Of a stretch of 26,815 nt of DNA, positions 14,930 through 22,887 are shown in pieces. How positions within the stretch are numbered: position 1 is the first letter of the stretch; each line of letters begins with the position of its first letter. The position numbers and the translations under genes are program-made. Where the stretch lies: the NCBI GenBank assembly GCA_903933475.1, contig CAIZKE010000321.1:1-26815 (forward strand), read 5' to 3'. Under the pieces are notes generated by a model that had not been told where the DNA came from, did not search any database, and saw only the letters and a program-made list of their open reading frames with translations. Origin of the DNA: an uncultured Alphaproteobacteria bacterium. Lineage in GTDB: Bacteria; Pseudomonadota; Alphaproteobacteria; Caulobacterales; Caulobacteraceae.

Positions 14930-17623
14930 ATGAACGCTCCCACCACGCCCCTGGTCGATTCGTCCGGCGCCACGCCGGTGATGGCGCAATTCTTCGAAGC
15001 CAAGTCGCGCCAGCCCGACGCCCTGGTCTTCTTCCGGATGGGCGATTTCTACGAACTCTTCTTCGATGACGCCCGGCAGGCCGCCGCCGCCCTCGGCATC
15101 GCCCTGACCGCCCGGGGCCAGCACGCCGGCGAGCCCATCCCCATGTGCGGCGTGCCCGTGCATGCGGCGGAAGCCTATCTCTCCAAACTGATCCGGTCCG
15201 GCTTCAAGGTCGCGGTCTGCGAGCAGATGGAGGACCCGGCAGAGGCGCGAAAGCGCGGATCCAAGGCGATCGTGCGCCGCGACATCGTCCGGGTTGTCAC
15301 GCCAGGAACCCTGACAGAGGACGGCCTGCTGGATGCCCGGGGCTCCAACCGGCTGGCCGCAGTGGCCGTGAGGGCGGGCGCCGCCGCCATCGCCAGCGTC
15401 GAGCTGTCCACCGGTGAGGTCGAGGTCTGGGCGCTTGAAAAGGCCTCCCTCGCCTCAGCCCTCGCCGCCCTGGGCCCTTCGGAGATCCTCGCGCCGGACC
15501 GGCTGTTCGCCGACGAGGCGGTCAGCGCCGCCCTGAAGGCGGCCGGGGGCCTCGTCCAGCCCATGCCGTCGGCCCTCGCCGAGCCGGGCGCGGCGGAGGC
15601 CCGGCTGAAGCGGCTCTACGGGGTCGAGACCCTGGACGGGTTCGGCGCCCTGTCCGGAGCGGAAATCTCGGCCCTCGGCCTGATCGCAGCCCACCTCGAG
15701 ACCACCCAGGCCGGCAGGACGCCCTCGCTCGGGCCACCCCGAAGGGCCGGCGAGGCCGATGTCATGGCCATCGATCCCGCCACCCGGGCCAGCCTGGAGA
15801 TCGAGCGCAGCCTTTCCGGCGGACGCGAGGGCTCCCTGCTGGCGGCGATCGACCGAACAGTCACGGCGCCCGGTGCCCGTCTCCTGGCGAGCCGGCTGGC
15901 CCGGCCCCTCCTGGATCCCGACCGGATCAACCGTCGGCTGGACGCCGTGGACGGATTCCGGGCCCGGCGCGACCTGCGCCGCCAGGTCCGGGAAAGGCTC
16001 AAGGGCATGGGGGACATGGCGAGGGCGCTGTCCCGTCTGGCCCTGGGCCGAGGGGGGCCGCGGGACCTGGGCTGCCTGCACGACGGCCTGACCGGCGGCG
16101 CCGGCCTCCACGACCTGTTTCGCCAGGATGGCAGCCCCCTCGATGCGCCCCTTCCCGTCGCCCTGGCAGAAGCCCTCGAGGCTCTCGACCTCAGCCGGAG
16201 GCACGACCTGGCCGCCCTGCAGGCCAGCCTGCAGGCCGGCCTCGGCCCCGACCTGCCCCCCCAGGCCCGGGACGGCGGGTTCGTTGCCCCCGGCGTCCGC
16301 CCTGAACTGGACGAGGCCCGGCGCCTGAGGGATGACAGCCGCCGGGTCGTGCTCTCCCTTGAGGCCCGCCTGGCTACAGAGAGCGGCGTGACCCTCAAGA
16401 TCCGCCATAACGGGGTCCTGGGTTACTTCATCGAGGCCACAGCCAAGGCCGCAGAACCCCTGCTCCGCGCCCCGCTGAACGCGACCTTCATCCACCGCCA
16501 GACCCTGGCCAACCAGATGCGGTTCACCACGGTGGAGCTGGCGGAGCTTGACGCCCGGATCGCCCAGGCGGGGGAGAGGGCCCTGGCGATCGAGGCCGCC
16601 ACCTTCGAGGCCTGGCGGGAACAGGCCTGCGCCCTGGCCGGTCCCGTGAGGGAAGCGGCCACGGCCTGCGCCATCCTCGACGTGGCCGCCGCCCTTGCGG
16701 AATGGGCCGAGGACAACGACGCCGTGAGGCCCGAGATCGACCGGAGCACAGTCCTCGACGCCGAGGGCGCGCGGCATCCCGTGGTGGAGGCGGCGGTCCG
16801 GCGGGCTGGCGGCGCCTTCACGCCCAACGACTGCCGGCTGGACGGCCAGGGCGTGACCGCCCCCCGGCTGGCGATTGTCACCGGCCCCAACATGGCCGGC
16901 AAGTCGACCTTCCTGCGGCAGAACGCCCTGCTGGCCGTGCTGGCCCAGGCGGGATGCCCGGTTCCCGCCCGGCGGCTGCGCCTGGGCGTCGTCGACCGCC
17001 TGTTCAGCCGGGTCGGCGCGGGCGACGACCTGGCCCGGGGCCGGTCCACCTTCATGGCCGAGATGGTCGAGACCGCCGCCATCCTGACCCAGGCCACGCC
17101 CCGGTCCCTGGTCATCCTGGACGAGATCGGTCGGGGCACGGCGACCTGGGACGGACTGGCCATCGCCTGGGCCTGCGCCGAGGCCCTGCACGACACCAAC
17201 CGTTGCCGGGGCCTCTTCGCAACGCACTACCACGAACTGGCCGAGCTCGAGCGCCGGCTGGCGAGCGTGGCCAACCTGTCCATGCGCGCCCGGGAGTGGA
17301 ACGGCGAGCTGGTCTTCCTGCATGAGGCTGGCCCCGGCCCCGCAGACCGGTCCTACGGCGTCCAGGTCGCGCGACTGGCGGGCGTGCCACCCGCGGTGGT
17401 GGCCCGTGCGCACGAGGTCCTGCAGCGCCTGGAGCGGGAAGCCGGCACCCCGGCCCAGCTGGGCGACCTGCCGCTGTTTGCCGCCCAGGCTCCGGGCCTC
17501 GCAGAACCGGTGGGCCCCTCGCCCGTGGTCGGTGCCCTTTCCGACATGGACCCGGACAGCATGAGCCCGCGCGAGGCGCTCGAGGCGCTCTACCGGCTGA
17601 AGGGCCTCGCCGCCCCCGGCTAG
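14930..17623 (+). CDS. mutS: DNA mismatch repair protein MutS
   Basis: MutS recognises mismatches and starts methyl-independent or MutL-dependent repair. The 897-residue protein contains the mismatch-wedging FYE motif (Phe40, Glu42 in MGDFYELFF), connector and lever domains, the clamp, and a complete ABC-type ATPase: Walker A GPNMAGKST (652-660), STFMAEM signature region, Walker B with Asp731-Glu732 in ILDEIGRGTATWDG, and ATHYHEL. I chose ATG 14930 because the family start lies close to TPVMAQFFEAK; a GTG at 14891 would add 13 residues without conservation. Its stop overlaps the stop of corA on the other strand in a CTAG. Confidence 0.97.
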   Translation: MNAPTTPLVDSSGATPVMAQFFEAKSRQPDALVFFRMGDFYELFFDDARQAAAALGIALTARGQHAGEPIPMCGVPVHAAEAYLSKLIRSGFKVAVCEQMEDPAEARKRGSKAIVRRDIVRVVTPGTLTEDGLLDARGSNRLAAVAVRAGAAAIASVELSTGEVEVWALEKASLASALAALGPSEILAPDRLFADEAVSAALKAAGGLVQPMPSALAEPGAAEARLKRLYGVETLDGFGALSGAEISALGLIAAHLETTQAGRTPSLGPPRRAGEADVMAIDPATRASLEIERSLSGGREGSLLAAIDRTVTAPGARLLASRLARPLLDPDRINRRLDAVDGFRARRDLRRQVRERLKGMGDMARALSRLALGRGGPRDLGCLHDGLTGGAGLHDLFRQDGSPLDAPLPVALAEALEALDLSRRHDLAALQASLQAGLGPDLPPQARDGGFVAPGVRPELDEARRLRDDSRRVVLSLEARLATESGVTLKIRHNGVLGYFIEATAKAAEPLLRAPLNATFIHRQTLANQMRFTTVELAELDARIAQAGERALAIEAATFEAWREQACALAGPVREAATACAILDVAAALAEWAEDNDAVRPEIDRSTVLDAEGARHPVVEAAVRRAGGAFTPNDCRLDGQGVTAPRLAIVTGPNMAGKSTFLRQNALLAVLAQAGCPVPARRLRLGVVDRLFSRVGAGDDLARGRSTFMAEMVETAAILTQATPRSLVILDEIGRGTATWDGLAIAWACAEALHDTNRCRGLFATHYHELAELERRLASVANLSMRAREWNGELVFLHEAGPGPADRSYGVQVARLAGVPPAVVARAHEVLQRLEREAGTPAQLGDLPLFAAQAPGLAEPVGPSPVVGALSDMDPDSMSPREALEALYRLKGLAAPG

Positions 17624-18588
17624 AGCCAGCCCTTGCGTCGGAACCAGAGCAGGGGCGCGACGCCACTGACCACCATCAGGCCCAGGGCCAGGGGGTAGCC
17701 CCAGGGCCAGGTGAGCTCGGGCATGACCTCGAAATTCATCCCGTAGATGGCCCCGATGAGGGTGGGCGGCATCAGGAGCACCGTGAAGACCGAGAAGGTC
17801 TTGATGCTGACGTTCTGCTCGATGTTGATCAGTCCGAGGGCCGCGTCGAGCAGGAAGGCGATGTGCGCCGACTGGGCGGCGGCGTGCTCGGTGAGGGACT
17901 GGATGTCCTGCTGCACCGAGACCAGATGGGCCTGGGCGGACGGCTTGCCCGCGATCTCGGGTGCCAGGGCGGCAAAGCTAGCCAGCCGGGCGAGGCCCGC
18001 AAGGCTGGTTCGCGCCAAGGCGGCCAGGGACTGGGTCCGCGCGAGGCTCGTCAACAGGGGCTCGAAGGCGGCGCCCCGGGGACGGTCGAAGATGGCGTTG
18101 GAGGCCGCCTGGACCCGCTCGGAGCCGCGTTCGAGGACTTCTGCCAGACGTTCGATCACCGCGTCGAGGAGGTCGAGGAAGAGGTCCACCCCGGAAGCTC
18201 CGGCATAGTCGGGGCCGGTGAGCCTCTGGCTGAAGGCCGAGAAAGCCCTGAGGGGTTCGTAGCGCAGGGTGACGAGGCGACCGCCGGTGAGGACGAAGGT
18301 CACGGGCGTCAGGATCGGGTGTTCTTCCTCGCTCCGGCTCAGCAGGCTGGCGGTCATGAAGGTCGCCCCGCCCTCCATGTAGAGGCGGCTGGACGGCTCG
18401 ATCTGCGCCATTTCCCGGGAGGTGGGCAGCTGGAGGCGCAGGGCGCCCTCGAGGACGGCCTCCTCATGGCGCTCGGGGCTGACCAGTTCGATCCAGATGA
18501 CGTCGTCCGGCGCCTGCCAGTCGGTGGGCAGGTCCAGGGCGTGAACGGTCCGGAAGGTCCGGGTCTCGCGGGGAAGGAGGTTGAGCAT
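17620..18588 (-). CDS. corA: CorA-family magnesium/divalent metal transporter
   Basis: This 322-residue protein has the CorA layout: an N-terminal cytoplasmic domain (to about 260) with long helices, then two C-terminal membrane segments (about 262-281 and 296-316) and a short basic tail (FRRKGWL). The diagnostic YGMNFE (Gly283-Met-Asn285) is at the end of the first membrane helix and is followed by MPEL, as in CorA. Members form pentameric channels for Mg2+, sometimes Co2+ or Ni2+. No good Shine-Dalgarno precedes the start at 18588. The CHAP amidase gene lies 29 bases upstream in the same direction, so they may be co-transcribed. Confidence 0.93.
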   Translation of the reverse strand: MLNLLPRETRTFRTVHALDLPTDWQAPDDVIWIELVSPERHEEAVLEGALRLQLPTSREMAQIEPSSRLYMEGGATFMTASLLSRSEEEHPILTPVTFVLTGGRLVTLRYEPLRAFSAFSQRLTGPDYAGASGVDLFLDLLDAVIERLAEVLERGSERVQAASNAIFDRPRGAAFEPLLTSLARTQSLAALARTSLAGLARLASFAALAPEIAGKPSAQAHLVSVQQDIQSLTEHAAAQSAHIAFLLDAALGLINIEQNVSIKTFSVFTVLLMPPTLIGAIYGMNFEVMPELTWPWGYPLALGLMVVSGVAPLLWFRRKGWL

Positions 18589-18617
18589 GCGCAGCCAGCC
18601 GGGGGCGCGCCGGACCG

Positions 18618-19289
18618 CTAGCGCGGCGGCGGCGCGGTGACCGACTGGATAAGGGCGGCGATCCGGTCGCCGGCGTCGGCGGCCTGTCCAAGGATGGACA
18701 GGGGCGAGGCGCCCGGACGGACGGTGGAGGCAACCTGGCTGGCGGCGCTCTGGGCCACGGTCAGGGCGGCGCTCTGGGCTGCATTGAACTGACCGGAGGC
18801 CATGTGCGCGGCCTGGGTATCCGGATAGATGAAGCCATAGGTCGGATAGGTGCTGGAGCCGAGATCGCGGACCGGATCGTACCAGACCTTCACCCGGGAC
18901 CAGTCGCCCGCCGCGGAGACATCGATCACGGTGACGTCGCGTTCGATCTGGCCGCGCGTTCCACCAATCCGGGACCAGTTCGCATGGGTAATCTGGATGA
19001 CGCGGTCAGTGAGGACCTGGCTGACGACGGCCACGTGGCCGAGGGTCATGGCACCGGAGGGCTTGAAACAGAGGACGGAGCCGGACGTAGGGGTCAGGCC
19101 CGTCTGGTAGCGGCCAGTCGCCTGGCGCCACCAGGTGTGGGCGTCGCCGAAGATCTGGATGCCGGAAACGAGCCGCGCGAAGGGCACGCACTGCCAGTAA
19201 CGGTCAGCCACGGCGCTGGACAGGGGCGCGAGCGCCACGATTCCCGCGACGAGCGCCCCGACGGCGATGTGCATGGCGCGCCTGAACAT
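18618..19289 (-). CDS. Secreted CHAP-domain peptidoglycan amidase/peptidase
   Basis: The 223-residue protein starts with a signal peptide (FRRAMHIAVGALVAGIVAL, cleavage near AVA-DR at 29), followed at once by a CHAP domain. The catalytic Cys34 is in YWQCVPFAR and His85 in LGHVAVVSQV, with a likely polar partner at Asn104 in HANW. CHAP enzymes hydrolyse amide bonds in peptidoglycan or glutathionylspermidine; here export points to cell-wall work. The C-terminal 70 residues are Ala/Ser/Gln-rich and probably disordered or helical. I chose the ATG at 19289 because AGAGG (19294-19298) precedes it and the signal peptide starts there; an ATG at 19370 would give a 27-residue extension. Confidence 0.85.
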   Translation of the reverse strand: MFRRAMHIAVGALVAGIVALAPLSSAVADRYWQCVPFARLVSGIQIFGDAHTWWRQATGRYQTGLTPTSGSVLCFKPSGAMTLGHVAVVSQVLTDRVIQITHANWSRIGGTRGQIERDVTVIDVSAAGDWSRVKVWYDPVRDLGSSTYPTYGFIYPDTQAAHMASGQFNAAQSAALTVAQSAASQVASTVRPGASPLSILGQAADAGDRIAALIQSVTAPPPR

Positions 19290-19795
19290 CAAGCCTCTAC
19301 CCTCAAACCTTCGGGACTCAGCCTTTAGCGCCTCGAGCCGAATCCCGCAAGTCCGACTGACGCATTGCACGTGGTTCCGGAAGCGAATTGAAAGTCCAAT
19401 TGAATGACAGAGCTGGATATGAGTGGGATATACTTACTATTATTGACGTCTAATGCTATCTATTTTTCTGTTTCGCATTGGAAATATACTCAGGTTTTGC
19501 AGCGATTTTTGCATTTGGTTTACATATACTTTGCATGTAATCGCGTCCGATCGATCATCTGAAAGCTTTAGAGACCGCGATCAAGATTTAGGGTCGGGAG
19601 GAAAAGTCGAGAAATTGTGGTGTTCGGCCTGACCCCAGGGAGGGGAGCGGCAGCCCGGCATGTGGGCCACCGCCTGAGTTTCCGGCGCCCGGCGCCTGCA
19701 AAGAAGGCACCTCCACGACCTCGAACGGAAAATTCACCGTGGATTTTCCTCTCTCCACACTGGAATTGACGCAATCCTGCCTTACGTTTGTCCGC
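19290..19795. other. Long intergenic region with AT-rich regulatory-like core
   Basis: No convincing gene is present in this 506-base gap between two divergent genes (CHAP amidase and TerC protein). Positions 19381-19560 are about 36% GC by hand count, against roughly 65-70% around them. ATATACT occurs three times (19428-19434, 19484-19490, 19524-19530). Two of these end a longer imperfect direct repeat, TTTCGCATTGGAAATATACT at 19471-19490 and a related block at 19506-19530. AATTGAA is repeated 12 bases apart (19386 and 19398). From 19600 on, the composition returns to normal. It probably holds the promoters of both flanking genes; no known riboswitch is recognised. Confidence 0.6.
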
Positions 19796-20563
19796 ATGGA
19801 TTCAATCGCCCCCCTTCTCACCGATCCCGCCGCCTGGGCGGCCCTTCTCACCCTGATCGCTTTGGAGGTGGTGCTCGGCGTCGACAACCTGATCTTCATC
19901 TCGATCCTCTCGAACAAGTTGCCTGAAGGGCAGAGACAGAGGGCCCGGAGGATCGGGATCAGCCTCGCCCTCATCATGCGGCTAGGCCTCCTTTCGACCC
20001 TCGCCTGGATAGTTCACCTGACGGAGCCCGTGTTCGCCCTGCCCTGGACGATCGGGGCGATTGACCTGAGCTTTTCCTGGCGGGACCTCATCCTGATCGC
20101 GGGTGGTCTCTTCCTCCTCTGGAAGGCGACAAAGGAAATCCACGGGACCATGGATCCCAAGCCCTCGGATGACGTCCTGGACAAGCGCGGCGCGGTCGCC
20201 TCCAATTTCGGAGCCGCGATCGTCCAGATCATCATTCTGGACCTGGTCTTCTCGGTGGACAGCATACTGACGGCGGTCGGCATGACCGACCAACTGCCCA
20301 TCATGGTCGCCGCCGTCGTAATCACGGTGGGCATTATGCTGGTCGCCGCCGATCCCCTGGCCAACTTCATCCACAACAATCCCAGCCTGGTCATGCTGGC
20401 CCTGGGCTTCCTGCTGATGATCGGCATGGTCCTGGTCGCGGACGGCTTCGGCACGCACATCCCCAAGGGCTACATCTACACCGCCATGGCCTTCTCGGTC
20501 GGCGTGGAGATCCTGAACATGGTGGCCCGCAGGGCTGGGAACGGAAAAAGCCCGGGGCACTGA
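19796..20563 (+). CDS. TerC/YgdQ family integral membrane protein
   Basis: This 255-residue protein has about seven membrane segments and is close to E. coli YgdQ throughout: DPAAWAALLTLIALEVVLGVDN, then SISLALIMRLGLLS-like helices, DLILIAGGLFLLWKATKEIH, FSVDSILTAVGMTD and HIPKGYIYTAMAFSVGVEILN. Acidic residues buried in helices (Glu and Asp of EVVLGVDN, Asp of FSVDS) are typical of TerC proteins, several of which export Mn2+ or help load metals during secretion. ATG 19796 fits the YgdQ N-terminus; a GTG at 19739 would add 19 unmatched residues. Neither has a good ribosome site. The AT-rich region upstream may regulate it. Confidence 0.9.
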   Translation: MDSIAPLLTDPAAWAALLTLIALEVVLGVDNLIFISILSNKLPEGQRQRARRIGISLALIMRLGLLSTLAWIVHLTEPVFALPWTIGAIDLSFSWRDLILIAGGLFLLWKATKEIHGTMDPKPSDDVLDKRGAVASNFGAAIVQIIILDLVFSVDSILTAVGMTDQLPIMVAAVVITVGIMLVAADPLANFIHNNPSLVMLALGFLLMIGMVLVADGFGTHIPKGYIYTAMAFSVGVEILNMVARRAGNGKSPGH

Positions 20564-20569
20564 CGCCGC

Positions 20570-20598
20570 CCGGCCGGGTGGATCGGGGGAACGGCCGG
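20570..20598. other. Hairpin in the terC-priA convergent gap
   Basis: CCGGCCG (20570-20576) pairs with CGGCCGG (20592-20598) as a 7-bp stem with a 15-base loop, filling the gap between two converging stop codons. A bidirectional transcription end is possible, but there is no T-run on either side. Confidence 0.3.
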
Positions 20599-20599
20599 A

Positions 20600-22762
20600 T
20601 CAGAAGAAGCTGTAGGGGTCGATGTCGACCGTGACCCGGATGGAGCCGCGCGGCTTCACCCGGGCCCGCCAGGCGCCCATATAGCCCGAGAGGTCGACCT
20701 GCCGGTCGGCCCGGACCAGGAACCGCTTCCGGCGACGCCCACGGACCAGGGCGAGGGGGGCATCGGCAGGGCCGTAGACCTCGACGCCCTCGGCATTGGG
20801 CGCAGAGGCCGCCATTTCCCGCACGAAGGCCTCAAGGGCCTCGGGATCCCGTCCGGAGACGATGACGGCGGCGAGCCGGCCGAAGGGCGGCAGGCCGGCG
20901 ATCTCTCGCTCATCCAGTTCTGTGCGGACGAAGGCGTCCCGATCCTGCGCCCTGAGGGCCTGCATGACCGGATGGTCCGGCGCCCAGGTCTGGATGAGGG
21001 CCCGGCCCGGACGGTCCCGGCGGCCCGCCCGCCCGGTCGCCTGGGCCAGCAGCTGGAAGGTCCGCTCCGCCGCCCGCAGATCGCCGCCGCGCAGGCCGAG
21101 GTCCGCGTCGATCACCCCCACAAGGGTCAGGTTGGGGAAGTTGTGCCCCTTGGCGGCGGCCTGGGTGGCCACCAGTATGTCAATTCCGCCGGTCTCCATG
21201 GTCTCGACCAGGGCCCGGGCGTCCGCGGCGCTGCGTACAGTGTCCGAGGAGAAGACCGAGATCCGCGCCTCGGGAAACAACAGGCGGGCCTCCTCCTCGA
21301 GCCGCTCGACCCCCGGACCGATCGACACGAGGGAGTCCGCCGCCCCGCAGTGGGGGCAGTGGGTGGGGCGGGGCATGGAAAAGCCGGTCAGGTGGCAGAC
21401 AAGGCGGTTGGTGTAGCGATGCTCCACCAGCCAGGAATCAGTGTCGGGCGCCGTGAGCTTCTGGCCGCAGGCCTTGCAGAGCACCAGGGGAGCGTAGCCG
21501 CGCCGGTTCAGGAAGAGCAGGGTCTGCTCCCCCGCCGCGAGCGTCTCGGCCATGGCCCTGGCCAGGGGGGGTGAGATCCACCGTCCCGTCTCCGGGGGCG
21601 CCTCCCGAAGGTCAACGAGACGGATGTCCGGCAGACGGGCCTCTCCATGCCGGTCGGATAGCCGGAGCCAGCGGTACCGGCCGGTCTCTGCGTTGCGCAG
21701 GGACTCCAGGGACGGCGTCGCTGACGCCAGGATGACAGAGGCATCCTCGATCTTGGCGCGGACCACGGCCAGGTCCCGGGCCTGGTAGATGAAGCCCTCC
21801 TCCTGCTTGAAGGCGGAGTCGTGCTCCTCGTCCACCACCACCAGGGACAGCCGCCGGAAGGGCAGGAAGAGGGCCGAGCGGGCACCCACCACGACCCGGC
21901 ATCGGCCTTCTGCCACGGCATCCCAGACCTGGCGCCTCTGGGGCGGGGCGACGCCGGAGTGCCATTCGCCCGGGGCGCCGCCGAACCGTTCCGCAACCCT
22001 TGCAATCAGGGCCTGGGTCAGGGCGATCTCCGGCAGCAGGATCAGGACCTGGGCCGCCGGATCCGTGGCCAGGGCGGCACGGACCGCCTCCAGATAGACC
22101 TCGGTCTTTCCCGATCCTGTCACGCCATCCAGGAGGGCGGCCTGGAAACCGCCCTCGCCGATCATGGCCTTGAGGGCAGCGGCGGCGGCGGCCTGACTGG
22201 CATTGAGGGGCGGCGCGGGCAGGTCCAGGTCGGGCGGTCCAAACGGATCTGGCGCCGGCGCGAAGCGAAGCTCGAGGGCACCGTCGTCGATCAGGCCCCG
22301 GACGACGGCGGCGGAGACTCCCGCCCTGCGGGCGAGGTCTGCGGGCATGGCGGGACCCGCGGCCGCGGCCTCCAGGACCCGGGTGCGAGCGGGAGTGGAG
22401 CGGGTGGGTAGCCGGCCGGTAGCCGCCGCCATCCGGTCGGGACGCGGCGGCGGTGCCCTCGCACCGCGCAGGGCGATGGCCAGGGGCAGGCCGGCGACGT
22501 CAGCGGCGTAGCGGGCGGCCCACTGCACGAACTCCAGGGTGGCGGGGCTGAGTGGAGGCGCATCAATTCGCCCGGCCAGGGGCTTCAGCGGCCGGTTCCC
22601 GCCGGCGCCCTCGCGCAACCCGGTCACCACCCCGGTCACAAGGCGGCCCCCGAGGGGCGCGGCGACCTGGTCGCCCACAGCCAGCTCCAGGCCCTCGGGC
22701 GCCTCGTAGTCGAAGGCCTCGGGGAGGGGCAGGGGCAGGAGGACGGAGGCGATGCGGCTCAT
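20600..22762 (-). CDS. priA: Primosomal helicase PriA (replication restart), zinc site variant
   Basis: PriA binds stalled forks and reloads the replisome. The 720-residue protein has a 3'-DNA-binding N-terminal domain (LLPLPLPEAFDYEAP), Walker A GVTGSGKT (213-220), DEEH (311-314), SATPSLESL and the helicase motifs QAAAKGHNFPN and QATGRAGR. The zinc insert keeps Cys429, Cys432, Cys469 and Cys472, but three of four cysteines of the second site are replaced (Ala438, Thr441, Thr459; Cys456 remains). I start at ATG 22762, where homology begins; ATG 22846 adds 28 low-complexity residues and neither has a clear Shine-Dalgarno. It diverges from tal. Confidence 0.95.
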   Translation of the reverse strand: MSRIASVLLPLPLPEAFDYEAPEGLELAVGDQVAAPLGGRLVTGVVTGLREGAGGNRPLKPLAGRIDAPPLSPATLEFVQWAARYAADVAGLPLAIALRGARAPPPRPDRMAAATGRLPTRSTPARTRVLEAAAAGPAMPADLARRAGVSAAVVRGLIDDGALELRFAPAPDPFGPPDLDLPAPPLNASQAAAAAALKAMIGEGGFQAALLDGVTGSGKTEVYLEAVRAALATDPAAQVLILLPEIALTQALIARVAERFGGAPGEWHSGVAPPQRRQVWDAVAEGRCRVVVGARSALFLPFRRLSLVVVDEEHDSAFKQEEGFIYQARDLAVVRAKIEDASVILASATPSLESLRNAETGRYRWLRLSDRHGEARLPDIRLVDLREAPPETGRWISPPLARAMAETLAAGEQTLLFLNRRGYAPLVLCKACGQKLTAPDTDSWLVEHRYTNRLVCHLTGFSMPRPTHCPHCGAADSLVSIGPGVERLEEEARLLFPEARISVFSSDTVRSAADARALVETMETGGIDILVATQAAAKGHNFPNLTLVGVIDADLGLRGGDLRAAERTFQLLAQATGRAGRRDRPGRALIQTWAPDHPVMQALRAQDRDAFVRTELDEREIAGLPPFGRLAAVIVSGRDPEALEAFVREMAASAPNAEGVEVYGPADAPLALVRGRRRKRFLVRADRQVDLSGYMGAWRARVKPRGSIRVTVDIDPYSFF

Positions 22763-22887
22763 CTTGTCGTCTTCATACCCCGAGTGTGCCCGCGCCGCCT
22801 CCGGTTCCTCGACAGGATCAGGTCGGGGCTTCCGGGCGGCGGCCATGAGCCCTACAAGACCCCGACAACAGAAGCGGACGCAGCAGC

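Noticed and set aside
19443..19460. TTGACG followed by GCTATC as a Caulobacter-type housekeeping promoter for the TerC gene
   Set aside because: The two elements are only six bases apart; the usual spacing is at least ten bases, so they cannot work as a pair.
19766..19795. TTGACG at 19766-19771 as the -35 element directly ahead of the TerC start
   Set aside because: A -10 element at normal spacing would fall at about 19789-19794 (no match) and would put the transcription start inside the gene.
19600..19795. yybP-ykoY manganese riboswitch ahead of the TerC gene
   Set aside because: Such RNAs often precede terC genes, and GGGGAG occurs near 19644, but the rest of the conserved core and a fitting stem could not be found by eye.
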